The position numbers were made by a program, and so were the translations under genes. The notes below the pieces were generated by a model. It worked only from the letters and a program-made list of their open reading frames with translations. It was not told the origin of the DNA and searched no databases. Below are positions 44,383-55,654 of a stretch of 64,000 nucleotides of DNA, piece after piece. Within the stretch, counting starts at the first letter, position 1. Each line of letters opens with the position of its first letter. The stretch lies in contig CM076191.1 of assembly GCA_038277395.1 (NCBI GenBank), positions 181,924,687-181,988,686 on the forward strand, read 5' to 3'. This stretch comes from Dryocosmus kuriphilus. Taxonomy: Eukaryota; Arthropoda; Insecta; Hymenoptera; Cynipidae.

Positions 44383-44411
44383 CTGATGAGGTCATTGTAC
44401 CAATGATGAAA
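44383..44411 (+). ncRNA. Hammerhead-ribozyme-like core, PLE-1 right arm
   Basis: CTGATGAG, stem II GTCATTG with CAATGAT (last pair G-U) across TAC, then GAAA. It matches the left-arm copy except for this one base. Confidence 0.72.
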
Positions 44412-44540
44412 CGTCAAAATTTGTTGAATTAAATGGTGATGGTCTGGAAGTGTTGGATTATTTTTTACTTATATTACATCTCAGACGTTAAAAACCTAAT
44501 GAGGATTCAAAATCTTTCCTCTATTAATGATTACGGGGTA

Positions 44541-45600
44541 TTTTTCTCCATAGTTCTAGTAACTAAGAACCGTTAAAAGTAATATCGTAGCTGATCTTTT
44601 TTTTAAAATATTTGATTTAAGGAAAACCTCTTTTATATTTGTGGGTTCACTGATTTTTTTGAAAGCACGGGATAATCTTTTAATTAATTTAATATAAGGA
44701 TATTGCTTTCAAAGTATATTTGGTACCAAAGCAGAAAAAAATATTGTTTCGAGCATTAAGAGAGATATAGAAATAAATCTTAATTTCATTTTTTACAAGT
44801 GCGTGGAGAAACATTCTAAAACTTCTATAAATAAACTAATGTGCTACTCTCCGGTGTCCATTAAAAGGTTGATTTTATCCTTTTCCTAAAACTTAATAGT
44901 TTCCCGGTGAAGAGTCTCCTCTGGCTGTTCCGATCACAACCCTAAACTCCTAAATTTTTAAGACATTGTTCTAAATGTTCAATAACTATATGTACTTTAA
45001 GTGTCATAGAAAGGGTTGTATCCTTGAATATCTTCTTAAGATTCTGCTAACTTTTGGAAATTTCATCAAAAGAGCATTTTCTTTTGTCGAAAAATACATT
45101 TCAACAATTTGGTTCATTTCTTTTAAGGCTGACACAAATGGTATAACTTCCAAAGGAGAGTAAATTTGAAGAAAATTTTTGTCTAGTAAGCCGTCAGAAT
45201 TTCTTAACAATTGTCGGCAGACATTTTCCTCGAACAGTTCTCCATGATAATAATTTTTTGATACTAAACTAAGCTTTCGCGGCCAGAAATATAAAAAAGG
45301 TTTCTCTTATTATATCAAATATTTTTTTTTTAATCAGCTGCGATTTTACTTTTAATCGTTTTTAGTTACTAGAACTATCAAGAACAATACCCTCTAATCA
45401 CTTTTCTTTGAAATTTTAGTTTAAGCCATTTTTCATTCAGGGACGCCGTCAATGTACAGTTGTTTCAACTATACTTGGCTCGCGGGAGACTCCAGCAACC
45501 AGGAAAAAGTATTCACAGTTACCACGAATTTTTGAAGTTTGAGAATGCAAATTGTGTAGCACTAAGTTTCCTTAGGTGGTGAAGGTTAGAGCATAGGGCG
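44541..45600. other. Segment between the PLE nest and the host exon, no feature
   Basis: No repeat boundary or gene was recognised. If the host gene call is right, this belongs to its first intron. Confidence 0.4.
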
Positions 45601-45616
45601 CTTAAGCGAAATGTAC

Positions 45617-45829
45617 CTGGTTGTTGGCGAGTGCTGACGAGGCGGAGGCCGCGGTAGTCGGATGAGGGTCGTGGTCGTAGTCATAGTCATCGCTGCGACG
45701 ATGTCTGCTGGTTGAGTGTGACTCCTTCGCGTCCCTGAGGTCCCGAAGGTCGTGGACGTCACGAAGGTCGCGAGGATCTCGGATCTCGCGGCTCACGTGA
45801 TCCCGTTCTCCGCGAGGCTGCCTCGACAT
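45617..45829 (-). CDS. Probable first coding exon of a host gene, partial
   Basis: On the minus strand an ATG at 45829 (context GCGATGTCG) opens 71 codons ending in a consensus splice donor, CAG|GTACAT, at 45617/45616. The peptide is hydrophilic and low-complexity: MSRQPRGERDHV, an Arg-Asp-rich stretch (RDPRDLRDVHDLRDLRDAKE), a YDYDHD cluster and an Ala/Ser-rich end. GC content and codon use differ sharply from the surrounding transposon DNA. The frame stays open upstream to 46159, but no better ATG is seen; the upstream part is probably 5' UTR. I do not recognise the protein. The next exon must lie below 45600 and is not identifiable, so the gene is partial here. It could be a non-coding GC island, though the donor site argues against that. 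Confidence 0.5.
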
Positions 45830-46350
45830 CGCCAGCTCCTCCTCCTCCTCCGAGTCGAGCAGCAGCTGCTCGACTCCTCCTCCACCGCCACCAGCTCCGT
45901 GCCGAGCGGGATGAAGCCGGAGGTCACACCATCCTCCCTCCCTCTCCTCCTCCTCCTCCTCCTCCGATGCCCCACAGACCGAGCTGCCGCGGAGTAAGCG
46001 CCGAGAGTCAGGCCCTGGGGCTCTCACGACCAACCTGCCAGCTCTGTGCCTCCGAGGCCCCCCAGCCCCCTCCACCACATCACACCTGTCTACTACTCCG
46101 CCCGGAACCCTCACGACAACCTTCTCCTGATAACGAGGCACCACTAGCAGCACCACCACCGTGGTATCTTCTTTTCCTCTTCCTCGAGATCTTCAGCCTT
46201 TCCTTCCTTGCTTCCTTCCTTCCTTTCCTTATTCTTCTCGGTCACTCGGTCACTGGGTGGCGTGTGTGCCTTTTTCTCCAAGAGTCTCAGCTGACGTTCT
46301 CGTATTCTGCTTCTGCAATTAAACGAAGGAAAGGATTTTTCATTAATCAC
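45830..46350 (-). promoter_or_regulatory. GC-rich 5' UTR and promoter region of the host gene
   Basis: A CpG-rich block with GAG/CTC triplet runs (CTCCTCCTCCTCCTCC near 45950) and a CCTTCCTTCCTTCC pyrimidine tract near 46205. No TATA box was picked out, as expected for a GC-rich promoter. The transcription start was not located. Confidence 0.4.
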
Positions 46351-46399
46351 ATGATTTATATCAGAGTGAATTTAAAACTTTACACTCTGTTTTTAATAC

Positions 46400-47576
46400 T
46401 TAAAAAATAATATTAAAAGAACATTTTTTTCTGATTCTGTTAGAGCACCCTTCATATATTAGTAGTAGTAATAATCAAGAGCTTTTTGGCCAGTAGGGAG
46501 TAAATAATAAAACGCCAATTGTGCTTTAGATTTAAACATTGATAAAATTCAATGAGTCAAGCGCTGAGAAGGTATAATTAAATACTATACATTGTGTAAA
46601 GACGATACAACGACAACTGAACGAGTAATGATAAATACGAGTAAAATATATATATTAGGATGGCCCTTATTTTTCAGTTTTCGAATTTCTTTGCCCCCCC
46701 CCCCACCCCCAAACCCAAGTTTTGTTCGAATGACACAAAAAAAATCTCCTGCAAATGTGAGCGTAATCGGTTATATTTAGGGGTGGCTCAAAGGTGTTGA
46801 AGTTTCCCATTGATTTAACATGGGAAACAGCTTTTTGTAAATCTAAAATTTAAGCGCCATGAGATATTAAAAATAATTCCGTGTTTCAGTCTTTTGTCCA
46901 GATTTCCTCAGAGAATAAGAAAGTTATAAATTTTGAGTTTGAAAAATTTGAAGCTACCCTTATGGGTCCCCAAAGAAAACCCTATAAGTGGTAAGTTTCA
47001 ATTTTACGTAATATTGCAGTTTATCGACACTTTTAAAAACATTTTTTAAATAAATCATCATTAATAGATCATTTCAGAATACCCAGTAATTTTTTAAACC
47101 AATTTTCAATTGCTTAAATAATTTTAATTTGTTTAAACATTTATTTTTTCAGGTAAGTCACGAAAGAAATGTATTTTATAGATATTATGACTTCTTTAAT
47201 TAACCATTACAATAAAATAATTTGCTTTAATGACTTTAAAGTTATTTAAATAATACGTATTTGTTTCAATATGTAATTTACCTAAAAAAGCAGGAGAAAC
47301 GTATTATTTCAATCTCACCAAATCGACAGATTCTTAACATTTGTAAGTACTAATTTGTTTTCCAAGAATGATCTTAAATGTTAAAACACTTAAACTTACT
47401 CTATTCTATAACTTAACTCTATTCTATCCATTATATCTTTTGTAATGTTTGGACGCCTTGCTAAAGAGCTGAAACCAGGTTGAAACATGTTGACATCTTA
47501 TAAAATTAGATTTTAAACATCACAGAATCAGTATAAACTCAATATACATTATTATATATGACCGACTAACTCCAAA
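46400..47576. other. Unassigned AT-rich segment
   Basis: No gene. A C-rich run (CCCCCCCCCCACCCCC) lies at about 46694-46709. Confidence 0.4.
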
Positions 47577-48844
47577 TTTTTACATTCTCATCAGAGAAGG
47601 TATTAGATTTATGTAAAATTTGACCCCTCCAGTTTTCATCAAATCTCCACGTTTTGAGACTCCCTGAGTAAAAAAAAAACGGTTTTTACGACGGTGTCTG
47701 TCTGTCTGTTGTTGTTGTTGTCGTTATCGTTGTCATTATCGTTGTCGTTGTCATTATCGTTGTCGTTGTCGTCTGTGGTCGCGATAACTTTCGAAGAACT
47801 CGTTGGATTGAATTGTCCTTTGGCACACTTTTTTAAGGTGTAAAAAGAAAGGACGAGTTCGTTAAACAGCGGTTTTTGACCAACGGTTATGGCTTTATCC
47901 ATCCAAAACGATTTTCACAAAATCAAAAAATCCATTTTCCGGCTAAACTATGAGAGATACAAAAGAAATGTAAGAGAGTAAAATTATTCACCTCAAAAAA
48001 ATCTAGAAAGTTTGTCTTAACCGTTTTTTGAAAGAATGAACGGTTTCCGTTTTAATCAAGAAAACGTTATTAAAATTAAGAAACTCTGGTTTCCCGCCAA
48101 AATATTCAAGAAAAAAAATGGCAAAGAACAAAGTTGTTTAATTTAAAAAAATCTACAAACTTTATTTAAACAATTTATGGATAAAATGCACGGTTTTTGT
48201 TTCAATCTATAAAACGTTATTAAAAATCAAAATTTTCAAATTTCCCGCGAAACTATGCAAGCTACGGAAAAATAATAATAAACAAAGTTATTCTAATGAA
48301 AAAGATTTACAAATTTGTTTTCTGTCATTTTTTTTGAGCAGAGGCGTAGTTTTTGAGTTATTCGTGAAATAGGTTATGAAATATAAAGAAAACCACTTTT
48401 CAGCAAAACTATGCAAGATATGAGAAAATATTAATAAGCAGAATTGTTCACCTTGGAAAGAGCTACAAAATTTATTTATAAGACTCATCATTTTACTTTT
48501 AAGAATCGAAATCCTGTATTGGGAAAATTTGGAAAATCACTAAAAAACTTTACCAATCTACAATGTGTTTTAAAAAACTGTAATTATCGAGCGCGAAGCA
48601 CGAGTGTCATGATGAGAATGTATTCCTTAAGAGCGATAGAGCCTTAAGTAAAATAATTTCTTTTGTAATGTTTAATTTAAAGGTTTATACGATCCATAAA
48701 CACCGAGCGCGTAGCGCGAGGTGAATATTCTATCGAGCACGAAGCGCGAGTGCCAACAGCCGCGCGCCCCAGGCGCTCTCAAACTTCGCGCGAAGCGCGG
48801 TGCACACGGCGCGCGATGAGAATGTGCCCGCGAAGCGGGCAGAT
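47577..48844 (-). mobile_element. Family H element, copy 5 (full length)
   Basis: On the minus strand: head at 48844, tail TTTTTACATTCTCATC at 47577. The trinucleotide tract is at about 47705-47772 with GTTATC/GTTGTC alternation. It lies head-to-head with copy 6, separated by about 29 bp. Confidence 0.8.
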
Positions 48845-48873
48845 TTTTTGTATTGTATTGCTGCTAAAAAAAA

Positions 48874-50085
48874 TCTGCCCGCTTCGCGGGTTCATTCTCC
48901 TCGCGCGCTTCGCGTGAAGTATGAGCGCGCCTAGGGCACGCGTCTGTTGGCACTCGCGCTTCGCGCTCGATACGTTATTTACGGCACTCGCGCTACGCGC
49001 TCGGTGATTATGGATCGTATATACCTTTAAATTAAAAATTACAAAAGAAATTATTTTACTCAAGGCTCTATCGCCCTTAAGGAATACATTCTCATCATGA
49101 AACTCGCGCTTCGCGTTCGATAATTACATTTTTTTTAAACACAATGTAGATTGGTAAAGCTCTTTGTGATTTTCCAAATTTTCACAATACAGGATTTCGA
49201 TTCTTAAAAGTAAAACGATGAGTCTCATAAATAAATTTTGTAGCTCTTTCCAAGGTGAACAATTCTGCTTGTTAATATTTTCTCATATCTTGCACAGTTT
49301 TGCTGAAAAGTGGTTTTCTTTATATTTCATAACATATTTCACGAATAACTCAAAAAATACGGGTCTGCTCAAAAAAATGATGAAGAGAAAATTTGTAGAC
49401 CTTTTTGAGGCAAACAACTTTGTTTATTATTACTTTCCCGTACCTTGCATAGTTTGGCGGGAAATTTGAAAATCTTGATTTTTAATAACGTTTTATCGAT
49501 TAAAACAAAAACCGTGCATTTTATCAAAAAATGGTTAAAATCAAAATTTGTAGATCCTTTTAAGATAAACAACTTTGTTCTTCACCATTTTTCTGTATCT
49601 TGAATATTTTGGCGGGAGACCAGAGTTCTTTAATTTTAATAGCGTTTTCTTGATTAAAACAAAAACCGTTCATTTTATCAAAAAACGGTTAAGACAAAAT
49701 TTGTTGATTTTTTTGATGTGAATAATTTTACTTTCTTACATTTTTTTTTGTATCTCTCATAGTTTAGCCGGAAAGTGGATTTTTTGATTTTGCGAAAACC
49801 GTTTTTGATGGATAAAACCATAACAGTTGGTCAAAACCGTTGGTTAACGAACTCGTCCTTTCTTTTTACCCCTTAAAGAAGTGTACCAAAGCGCACTCCA
49901 ATCAGATTAGTCCTTCGAAAGTGATCTTGGAACAGATTCCAACGACGGCGACAACAGACAGACATAGACCGTCGTAAAAACCGTTTTTTCGGATTTGGGA
50001 GGTCTCAAAACGTGGAGATTTCATGAAATCCGCGAAAGTCAAATTTTACATAAATCTAATACCTTCTCTGATGAGAATGTAAAAA
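48874..50085 (+). mobile_element. Family H element, copy 6 (full length)
   Basis: Complete head, body, a very short trinucleotide tract (about 49938-49955) and a standard tail. Forms a head-to-head pair with copy 5. Confidence 0.8.
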
Positions 50086-50433
50086 TGTTCAGGATCATAC
50101 GAATGTAATTTATTTAATAAAAAGCACAAAAAATTACAAAAAGCAGTTTTATTTAAAAATCATAAAATAGGGGTGGGAGTTACGGATAGGTTATATTGGT
50201 TTAAAAAAGAAGAAAGGAAATGTGAAATGTATACTAAGAAGTTCTTTTCCAAAATTATATTTCGTTCACTTTAAATCGACTTCATATTCTGAAAGGTTCG
50301 GAAAGAAATGAAAATGATTGAATAGCTTCAGAAACAATTTTATATCAGAAATTTCTACCAGGGATTTACCAGGAACTTGAATCATAGTAAGATTTAATTT
50401 TGAATGAAGAAACTGATATATTACATGTATATA
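50086..50433. other. Spacer between H copies 6 and 7
   Basis: Non-H sequence (GTTCAGGATCATACGAATG onward) with no gene. The same spacer recurs at 62894-63242, which marks the segmental duplication. Confidence 0.7.
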
Positions 50434-51698
50434 TTTTTACATTCTCATCAGAGAAGGTATTAGATTTATGTAAAATTTGACTTTCGCGGATTTCATGAAA
50501 TCTCCACGTTATGTGAACTCCTGAATCCGAAAAAACGGGTTTTACGACGGTGTCTGTCTGTCTGTTGTCGTCGTCGTTGTCGTTGTCATCGTCGTCGTTG
50601 TCGTCATCGTCGTTGTCGTCGCGTCGTCGTCGTTGAAGTCTGTTCTCACGATAACTTTCAAAAGACTAATCGGATTGGATTGCGTGTTGGTTCACTTCTT
50701 TAAGGGGTAAAAAGAAAGGACGAGTTCGTTAACTAGCGGTTTTGCCCCAACGGTTATGGTTTTACCCATCAAAAACGGTTTTCACAAAATTAAAAAATCC
50801 ATTTTCCGGCTCAACTATGAGACACACAAAAAAAATGGAAGAAAGTAAAATTGTTCATCTTAAAAAAATCTACAAATTTTGTCTTATCCATTTTTCGATA
50901 AAATGAACGGTTTTTGTTTTAATCAAGAAAACGCTATTAAAATTTAAAAACTCTGGTTTGCCGCCAAAATATTCAAGATAAAAAAAAATGGTAAAGAATA
51001 AATTTGTTCAATTCAAAAATATCTACAAATTTTGGTTCAACCATTTTTCGATTAAATGCACGGCTTTTGCTTTAATCGATAAAACGTTATTAAAAATCAA
51101 AAATTTCAAATTTCCCGCCAAACTATGCAAGATACGGAAAAATGATTATAAACAAAGTTATTGGCCTGGAAAAGATTTACAAATTTTCTTTCTTTCATTT
51201 TTTTGAGCAGACGCGTAGTTTTTGAGTTATTCGTAACATATGTTATGAAATATAAAGAAAACCACTTTTCAGCAAAACCATGCAAGATATGAGAAAATAT
51301 TAACAATCAGAATTGTTGAGCTTGGAAAGAGCTGCAAAATTTATTTATAAGACTCATCGTTTTACTTTTAAGAATCGAAATCCTGTAATGTGAAAATTTG
51401 GAAAATCACAAAAAAACTTTAGCAATCTACAATGTGTTTTAAAAAAATGTAATTATCGAGCGCGAAGCGCGAGTCCCATGATGAGAATATATTCCTTAAG
51501 GGCGATAGAGCCTTAAGTAAAATAATTTCTTTTGTAATTTTTCATTTCAATGTTTATATGATCCATAAACACCGAGCGCGTAGCGCGAGGTGAATAATCT
51601 ATCGAGCGTGAAGCGCGAATGTCAACAGACGCGTGCCCTAGGCGCGCTCATACTTCGCGCGAGGCGCGCGATGAGAATGTGCCCGCAAGGCGGGCAGA
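50434..51698 (-). mobile_element. Family H element, copy 7 (full length)
   Basis: Tail at 50434, head at 51698. The trinucleotide tract is at about 50560-50640. The first head hairpin is damaged (CCCGCAAGGCGGG). Its head abuts the tail of copy 8 with no spacer. Confidence 0.8.
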
Positions 51699-53496
51699 CT
51701 TTTACATTCTCATCAGAGAAGGTATTAGATTTATGCAAAATTTGACTTTCGCGGATTTCATGTAATTTCCACGTTTTGAGACCTCCTAAAGCCGAAAAAA
51801 CAGTTTTTAAGACGGTGTCTGTCTGCCTGCTGTCGTCGTTGTCATCGTCGTCGTCGTTGTCGTCGTCGTCGTCGTCGTCGTCGTTGGAGTCTGTTCCCAC
51901 GATAACTTTCTAAAGTCTAATCGGATTAGAGTGCGCTTTCTTAGGGCCGATTCCACCAACTTTGATTAAATCCATGATTAGCTAATCATGTTTATCTTTT
52001 AATCAGCGTTTTAATCATGATTAACTTGTGACGCGTTCCACCATGAATTTGTAACCTATGCTTAGCTAATCGTATGCTCTGTTCGCAATAAGTCTAGTTT
52101 CTGTGTGTTTCTGTTGTAACGGTGATTATGATAGGCTGATTTCAAACTTCGATTTCGATAAATTTCAATATCTATTTTCGATAGTTAATTTTCGATAAAC
52201 GAAATCGTAGTAAAATTCAAGTCATCCAAAGATTCAAAATAAATCATTCGTTCTTTAAATATTCATGGCCGTATCTCAATTCCAAAATCATCTTCATCAT
52301 TAGATGAAGATAAAATATCGTTATATATTTCAGCCATATTTCACACTATACTGTCGCATTACACTTTAACTTCAACTTTGAGGTTATGTTGACCCCCGTT
52401 AATCGCTGGTTAAGTCGCTAACCAGCCAAAAATGGCCGATTAAGTTAATCGGTGATTAGACTTCTTTAATCATGGTTTAAAAGACGGTGGAATGCAATGT
52501 GCTGATTAAATTAAGTTAATCAATGATTAAAATTTAATCAGAGTTGGTGGAATCGGCCCTAACACTTCTTTAAGGGGTAAAAGGAAAGGACGAGTTCGAT
52601 AGCCAGCGGTTTTGGACCAACGGTTATGGTTTTACCCATCAAAAACGGTTTTCATAAAATCAAAAAATCCATTTTCCGGCTAAACTATGAGAGATACAAA
52701 AAAAATGTAAGAAAGTAAAATTGTTCACCTTAAAAAAATCTAAAAATTTTGTCTTAACTGTTTTTTGATAAAATAAATGGTTTTTGTTTTAATCAAGAAA
52801 CACTATTAAAATTAAATAACTCTGGTTTCCCTCCAAAATATTCAAGATAAAAAAAAATGGTCAAAAACAAAGTTGTTCAATTCAAGAAGATCTACAAATT
52901 TTGTTTTAACTATTTTTTTGATAAAATTCACAGTTTTTGTTTTAATCGATAAAACGTTATTAAAAATCAAAAATTTTAAATTTCCCGCCAAACTATGGTA
53001 GATGCGAAAAAATGATAATAAACGAAGCTGTTCACTTAAAAGAGTTCTACAAATTTGCCTTCTATTATTTTTTTGAGCAGACGCGTATTTTTTGAGTTAT
53101 TCGTGAAATATGTTATGAAATATAAACAAAACCACTTTTCAGCAAAACTATGCAAGATATGAGAAAATATTAACAACCAGAATTTGTTCACCTTGGAAAG
53201 AGTTACAAACTTCAATTATAAGACTCATCGCTTTACTTTTAAGAATCGAAATTCTGTATTGTGAAAATTTGGAAAATCACAAAAAAACTTTACTAATCTA
53301 CAATCTGTTTAAAAAACATGTAATTATTGAGCGCGAAGCGCGAGTCTCATGATGAGAATGTATTCTTTAAGGGCGATAGAGTATTAAGTAAAATAATTTC
53401 TTTTGTGATTTTTCATTCAAAGGTTTATCTGATCCATAAACACCGAGCGCGTAGCGCGAGGCGCACGATGAGAATGTGCCCGCGAAGCGGGCAGAT
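51699..53496 (-). mobile_element. Family H element, copy 8, interrupted by a MITE
   Basis: Tail at 51699, head at 53496. It is split by a 618-bp MITE at 51944-52561. The head has lost some hairpins (CGCGAGGCGCACGATG joins two). Tandem with copy 7 and head-to-head with copy 9. Confidence 0.78.
51944..52561. mobile_element. Harbinger-like MITE inside H copy 8
   Basis: Inverted ends AGGGCCGATTCCACCAACTT (left) and AAGTTGGTGGAATCGGCCCT-type (inverse, right) extend through GATTAAAT motifs. H sequence on both sides resumes at the expected place (GTGCGC...CACTTCTTTAAGG). The ends and TTA/TAA at the junctions resemble PIF/Harbinger MITEs. No coding sequence. Confidence 0.8.
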
Positions 53497-53574
53497 TTTT
53501 TTGTTATATATTTGTCATAAATACTTCTCTGGATGTTTATAAACAATTTTATACTGCTTCTATACATAAAAAAA

Positions 53575-54444
53575 TCTGCCCGCCTCGCGGGCACATTCTC
53601 GTCGCGCGCTTCGCGCGAAGTATGAGCGCGCCTAGGGCGCGCGTCTGTTGGCACTCGCGCTTCTCATTCGATAGGTTATTTACCTCTGTTAAAAAAAATG
53701 ATAGAGAGAAAATTTGTAGATCTTTTTGAGCTGAACAACTTTGTTTATTATCATTTCCTTTGTATCTTGCATATTTTGGTAGGAAATTTGAATTTCTGAT
53801 TTTTTAATAACGTTTTCTTGATTAAAACCAAAACTGTGCATTTTATCAAAAAATAGTTAAATCAAATTTTGTAGATATTTTTGAGTTGAACAATTTTGTT
53901 TATAATCATTTTTTTCGTATCAGAAATATTGTGCCGGGAAACCGCAGTTTTTTATATTCAATAACATTTCTTAGATTAAAACAAAAACCGTGCATTTTAT
54001 CAAAAGATGGTAATACAAAATTTGTAGATCTCTTTACGGTAAATAATTTTAGTTATATACATATTTTCTTTATCTCGCATAGTTTAGCCGGAAAATGGAT
54101 TTTTTGATTTTGTGAAAACCGTTTTTGATAAATAAAACCATAACCGTTGGTCAAAACTGGCTGGTTAACGAACTCGTCCTCACTTTTTACGCTTTAAAGA
54201 AGTGTCCTAAAGCGCAATCCAATCCGATTTGTTCTTTGAAAGTTATCGTGGGAACAGACGACGACGAAAAAGACAACGACAACAACGACAAAGCCAACGA
54301 CAACGACGACGACAACGACAGATAGACTCCAACGTGAAACATGTTTTTTCGCATTCATTGGGTCATGAAACATCGACATTTCATGAAATCCGCGAAAGTC
54401 ATTTTTCACAGAAAGACCTTCTCATTGAGATGAGAATGTAAAAA
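53575..54444 (+). mobile_element. Family H element, copy 9 (internally deleted)
   Basis: Head at 53575, then a deletion joining CACTCGCGCTTCTCATTCGA to a late body unit (AAAATGATAGAGAGAAAATT at 53695). The tail variant resembles copy 2 (CCAACGTGAAACATG). The head-to-head spacer with copy 8 is about 80 bp. Confidence 0.75.
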
Positions 54445-55060
54445 GTTTGCGTAAGGTTACAAGTTATAAAGCAGTCAGATTGCCTGTAACGGATCAATCT
54501 CCACCCTGAGGCTTTTAGTATAACTATGTTATATGTATTCAATATGCCGCAACCGTATAAGATGCAAATTTAATTTTCTCTGGGTTGCTCCGCCGTCTAC
54601 TAATTCAATTTGATTCTAACTGATCTGACGTTTTCGTCCTTTCTACAGAAATTGACCTTCCCTTTTAGTAATTTAACGTGATTAATTTTCTGATAGGTCT
54701 AGACTTATAGGTAATTGTTTTGTGGACGAAGCAAAACATGCGTTAATAGAATTGAAGGTTGTATTGAATTGACACCCACACTTTACTAAAATTATAATAG
54801 TTTATTTCTAATAACGACGGGTGATATGCGAATGCTTACTCTTGCAGACAGATCAAGAGTAAGAGCGGCTGAATATCGTAAGATAGTACATAAGTGACTG
54901 AAAATGAAAATTACAGTAAAGACTCTCTTAGCGTAGGCGAAGTACAATTTTAAAAAGGGATGAAGGGACACTTGTTGTTTATTGCCTGAGGAAAGTGGAA
55001 GTAGGAGAATTTGGACACACCCAAATTGTGACGTAGAATATTTGAGAAAGTAAACATCTG
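54445..55060. other. Unassigned segment
   Basis: No gene or repeat boundary recognised between H copy 9 and the 454-bp direct duplication. Confidence 0.4.
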
Positions 55061-55514
55061 TAGGCAAAAAATGGTAAAATTGTAAAACCGAGGCGGCGGT
55101 AGCGGGTTTATGGTAGGGTTGGCAGGATCAGTAATGCCCATGCGGGCGATGCGCCTAAGTAGCTTAAGTAATAAACGCAATCTGGAAAAAAAATGTACAA
55201 ATAAATCCGTAAAGTACTAGAACGTGCGACGAACAAAGGTAGAGGTGTTCAGTCTTGTAAATGTGACCAATTGAGATTGGAATAGTTTGCTGACCGTTTA
55301 GCTAGGTTAACATTTGTAAATATAATCTGGGATCGGTAGAGAGAAAGGTTGAGTTTTGCCAGTAAAGGCCTTAAGTTTCTAAATTGCCAATACGTGCAAC
55401 GTCAAAGATGAATTTGAGCGTCTTAAAAACATAAACCTTCCCTAAGTAAATGAAAGACATATGTACGGTCGATCCTGACGTTTAGAGAAAGAAGTCAAAG
55501 TTACGACGTAACAG
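55061..55514 (+). repeat. 454-bp direct duplication, copy 1
   Basis: TAGGCAAAAAATGGTAAAAT to GTTACGACGTAACAG, repeated at 55655-56108 with about ten differences. It contains a GC-richer patch (CCGAGGCGGCGGTAGCGG). No convincing coding frame; it is not a recognisable tRNA or snRNA. Confidence 0.9.
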
Positions 55515-55654
55515 ATCATTAATTTTTCTTGTCGAAAATTCATCATTCTTGGGTATAAGTTCGACTGTTTTATTCAAAATTCTTGTTCTCTAGTTGATAT
55601 TTCAACTACTTTCAATAAGAAATTAAATAAAATTTTTGCGAGAAAAGGGACGCC

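Larger units (their letters stand above)
43417..44471 (+). repeat. PLE-1 right pseudo-LTR arm
   Basis: Inverse of the two-part left arm (38667-39395 and 31473-31797). Its uninterrupted state shows what the left arm looked like before PLE-2 arrived. Confidence 0.9.
31473..44527 (-). mobile_element. PLE-1: outer Penelope-like element, host of the nest
   Basis: The whole block is flanked by the 13-bp direct repeat TGATTACGGGGTA (31460-31472 and 44528-44540). PLE-1 has inverted pseudo-LTR arms of about 1.05 kb: left 31473-31797 plus 38667-39395, right 43417-44471, with a 56-bp tail on the right. The gene between them reads on the minus strand and encodes reverse transcriptase and GIY-YIG endonuclease. 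PLE-2 interrupts the left arm and PLE-4 interrupts the gene. Removing both leaves about 3.7 kb. Confidence 0.9.
48330..51160. repeat. Segmental duplication, member 1
   Basis: It covers most of H copy 5, H copy 6, the 350-bp spacer 50086-50433 and part of H copy 7. It is nearly identical in order and content to 61130-63980. Shared private variants include AATAGGTTATGAAA, CATCATTTTACTTTT and the TTGTATTGTATTGCTGCT spacer. It ends near 51160 because the window ends, so the true length is larger. Confidence 0.85.

Noticed and set aside
45793..46410. Arg-rich, Pro-rich and Leu-rich frames overlapping the GC-rich host region on both strands
   Set aside because: They arise from triplet runs in GC-rich DNA and lack a supported ATG; only the frame leading to the splice donor was kept.
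55061..55180. Possible tRNA or small nuclear RNA in the duplicated 454-bp unit
   Set aside because: No cloverleaf, A/B boxes or known snRNA motif could be found by eye.
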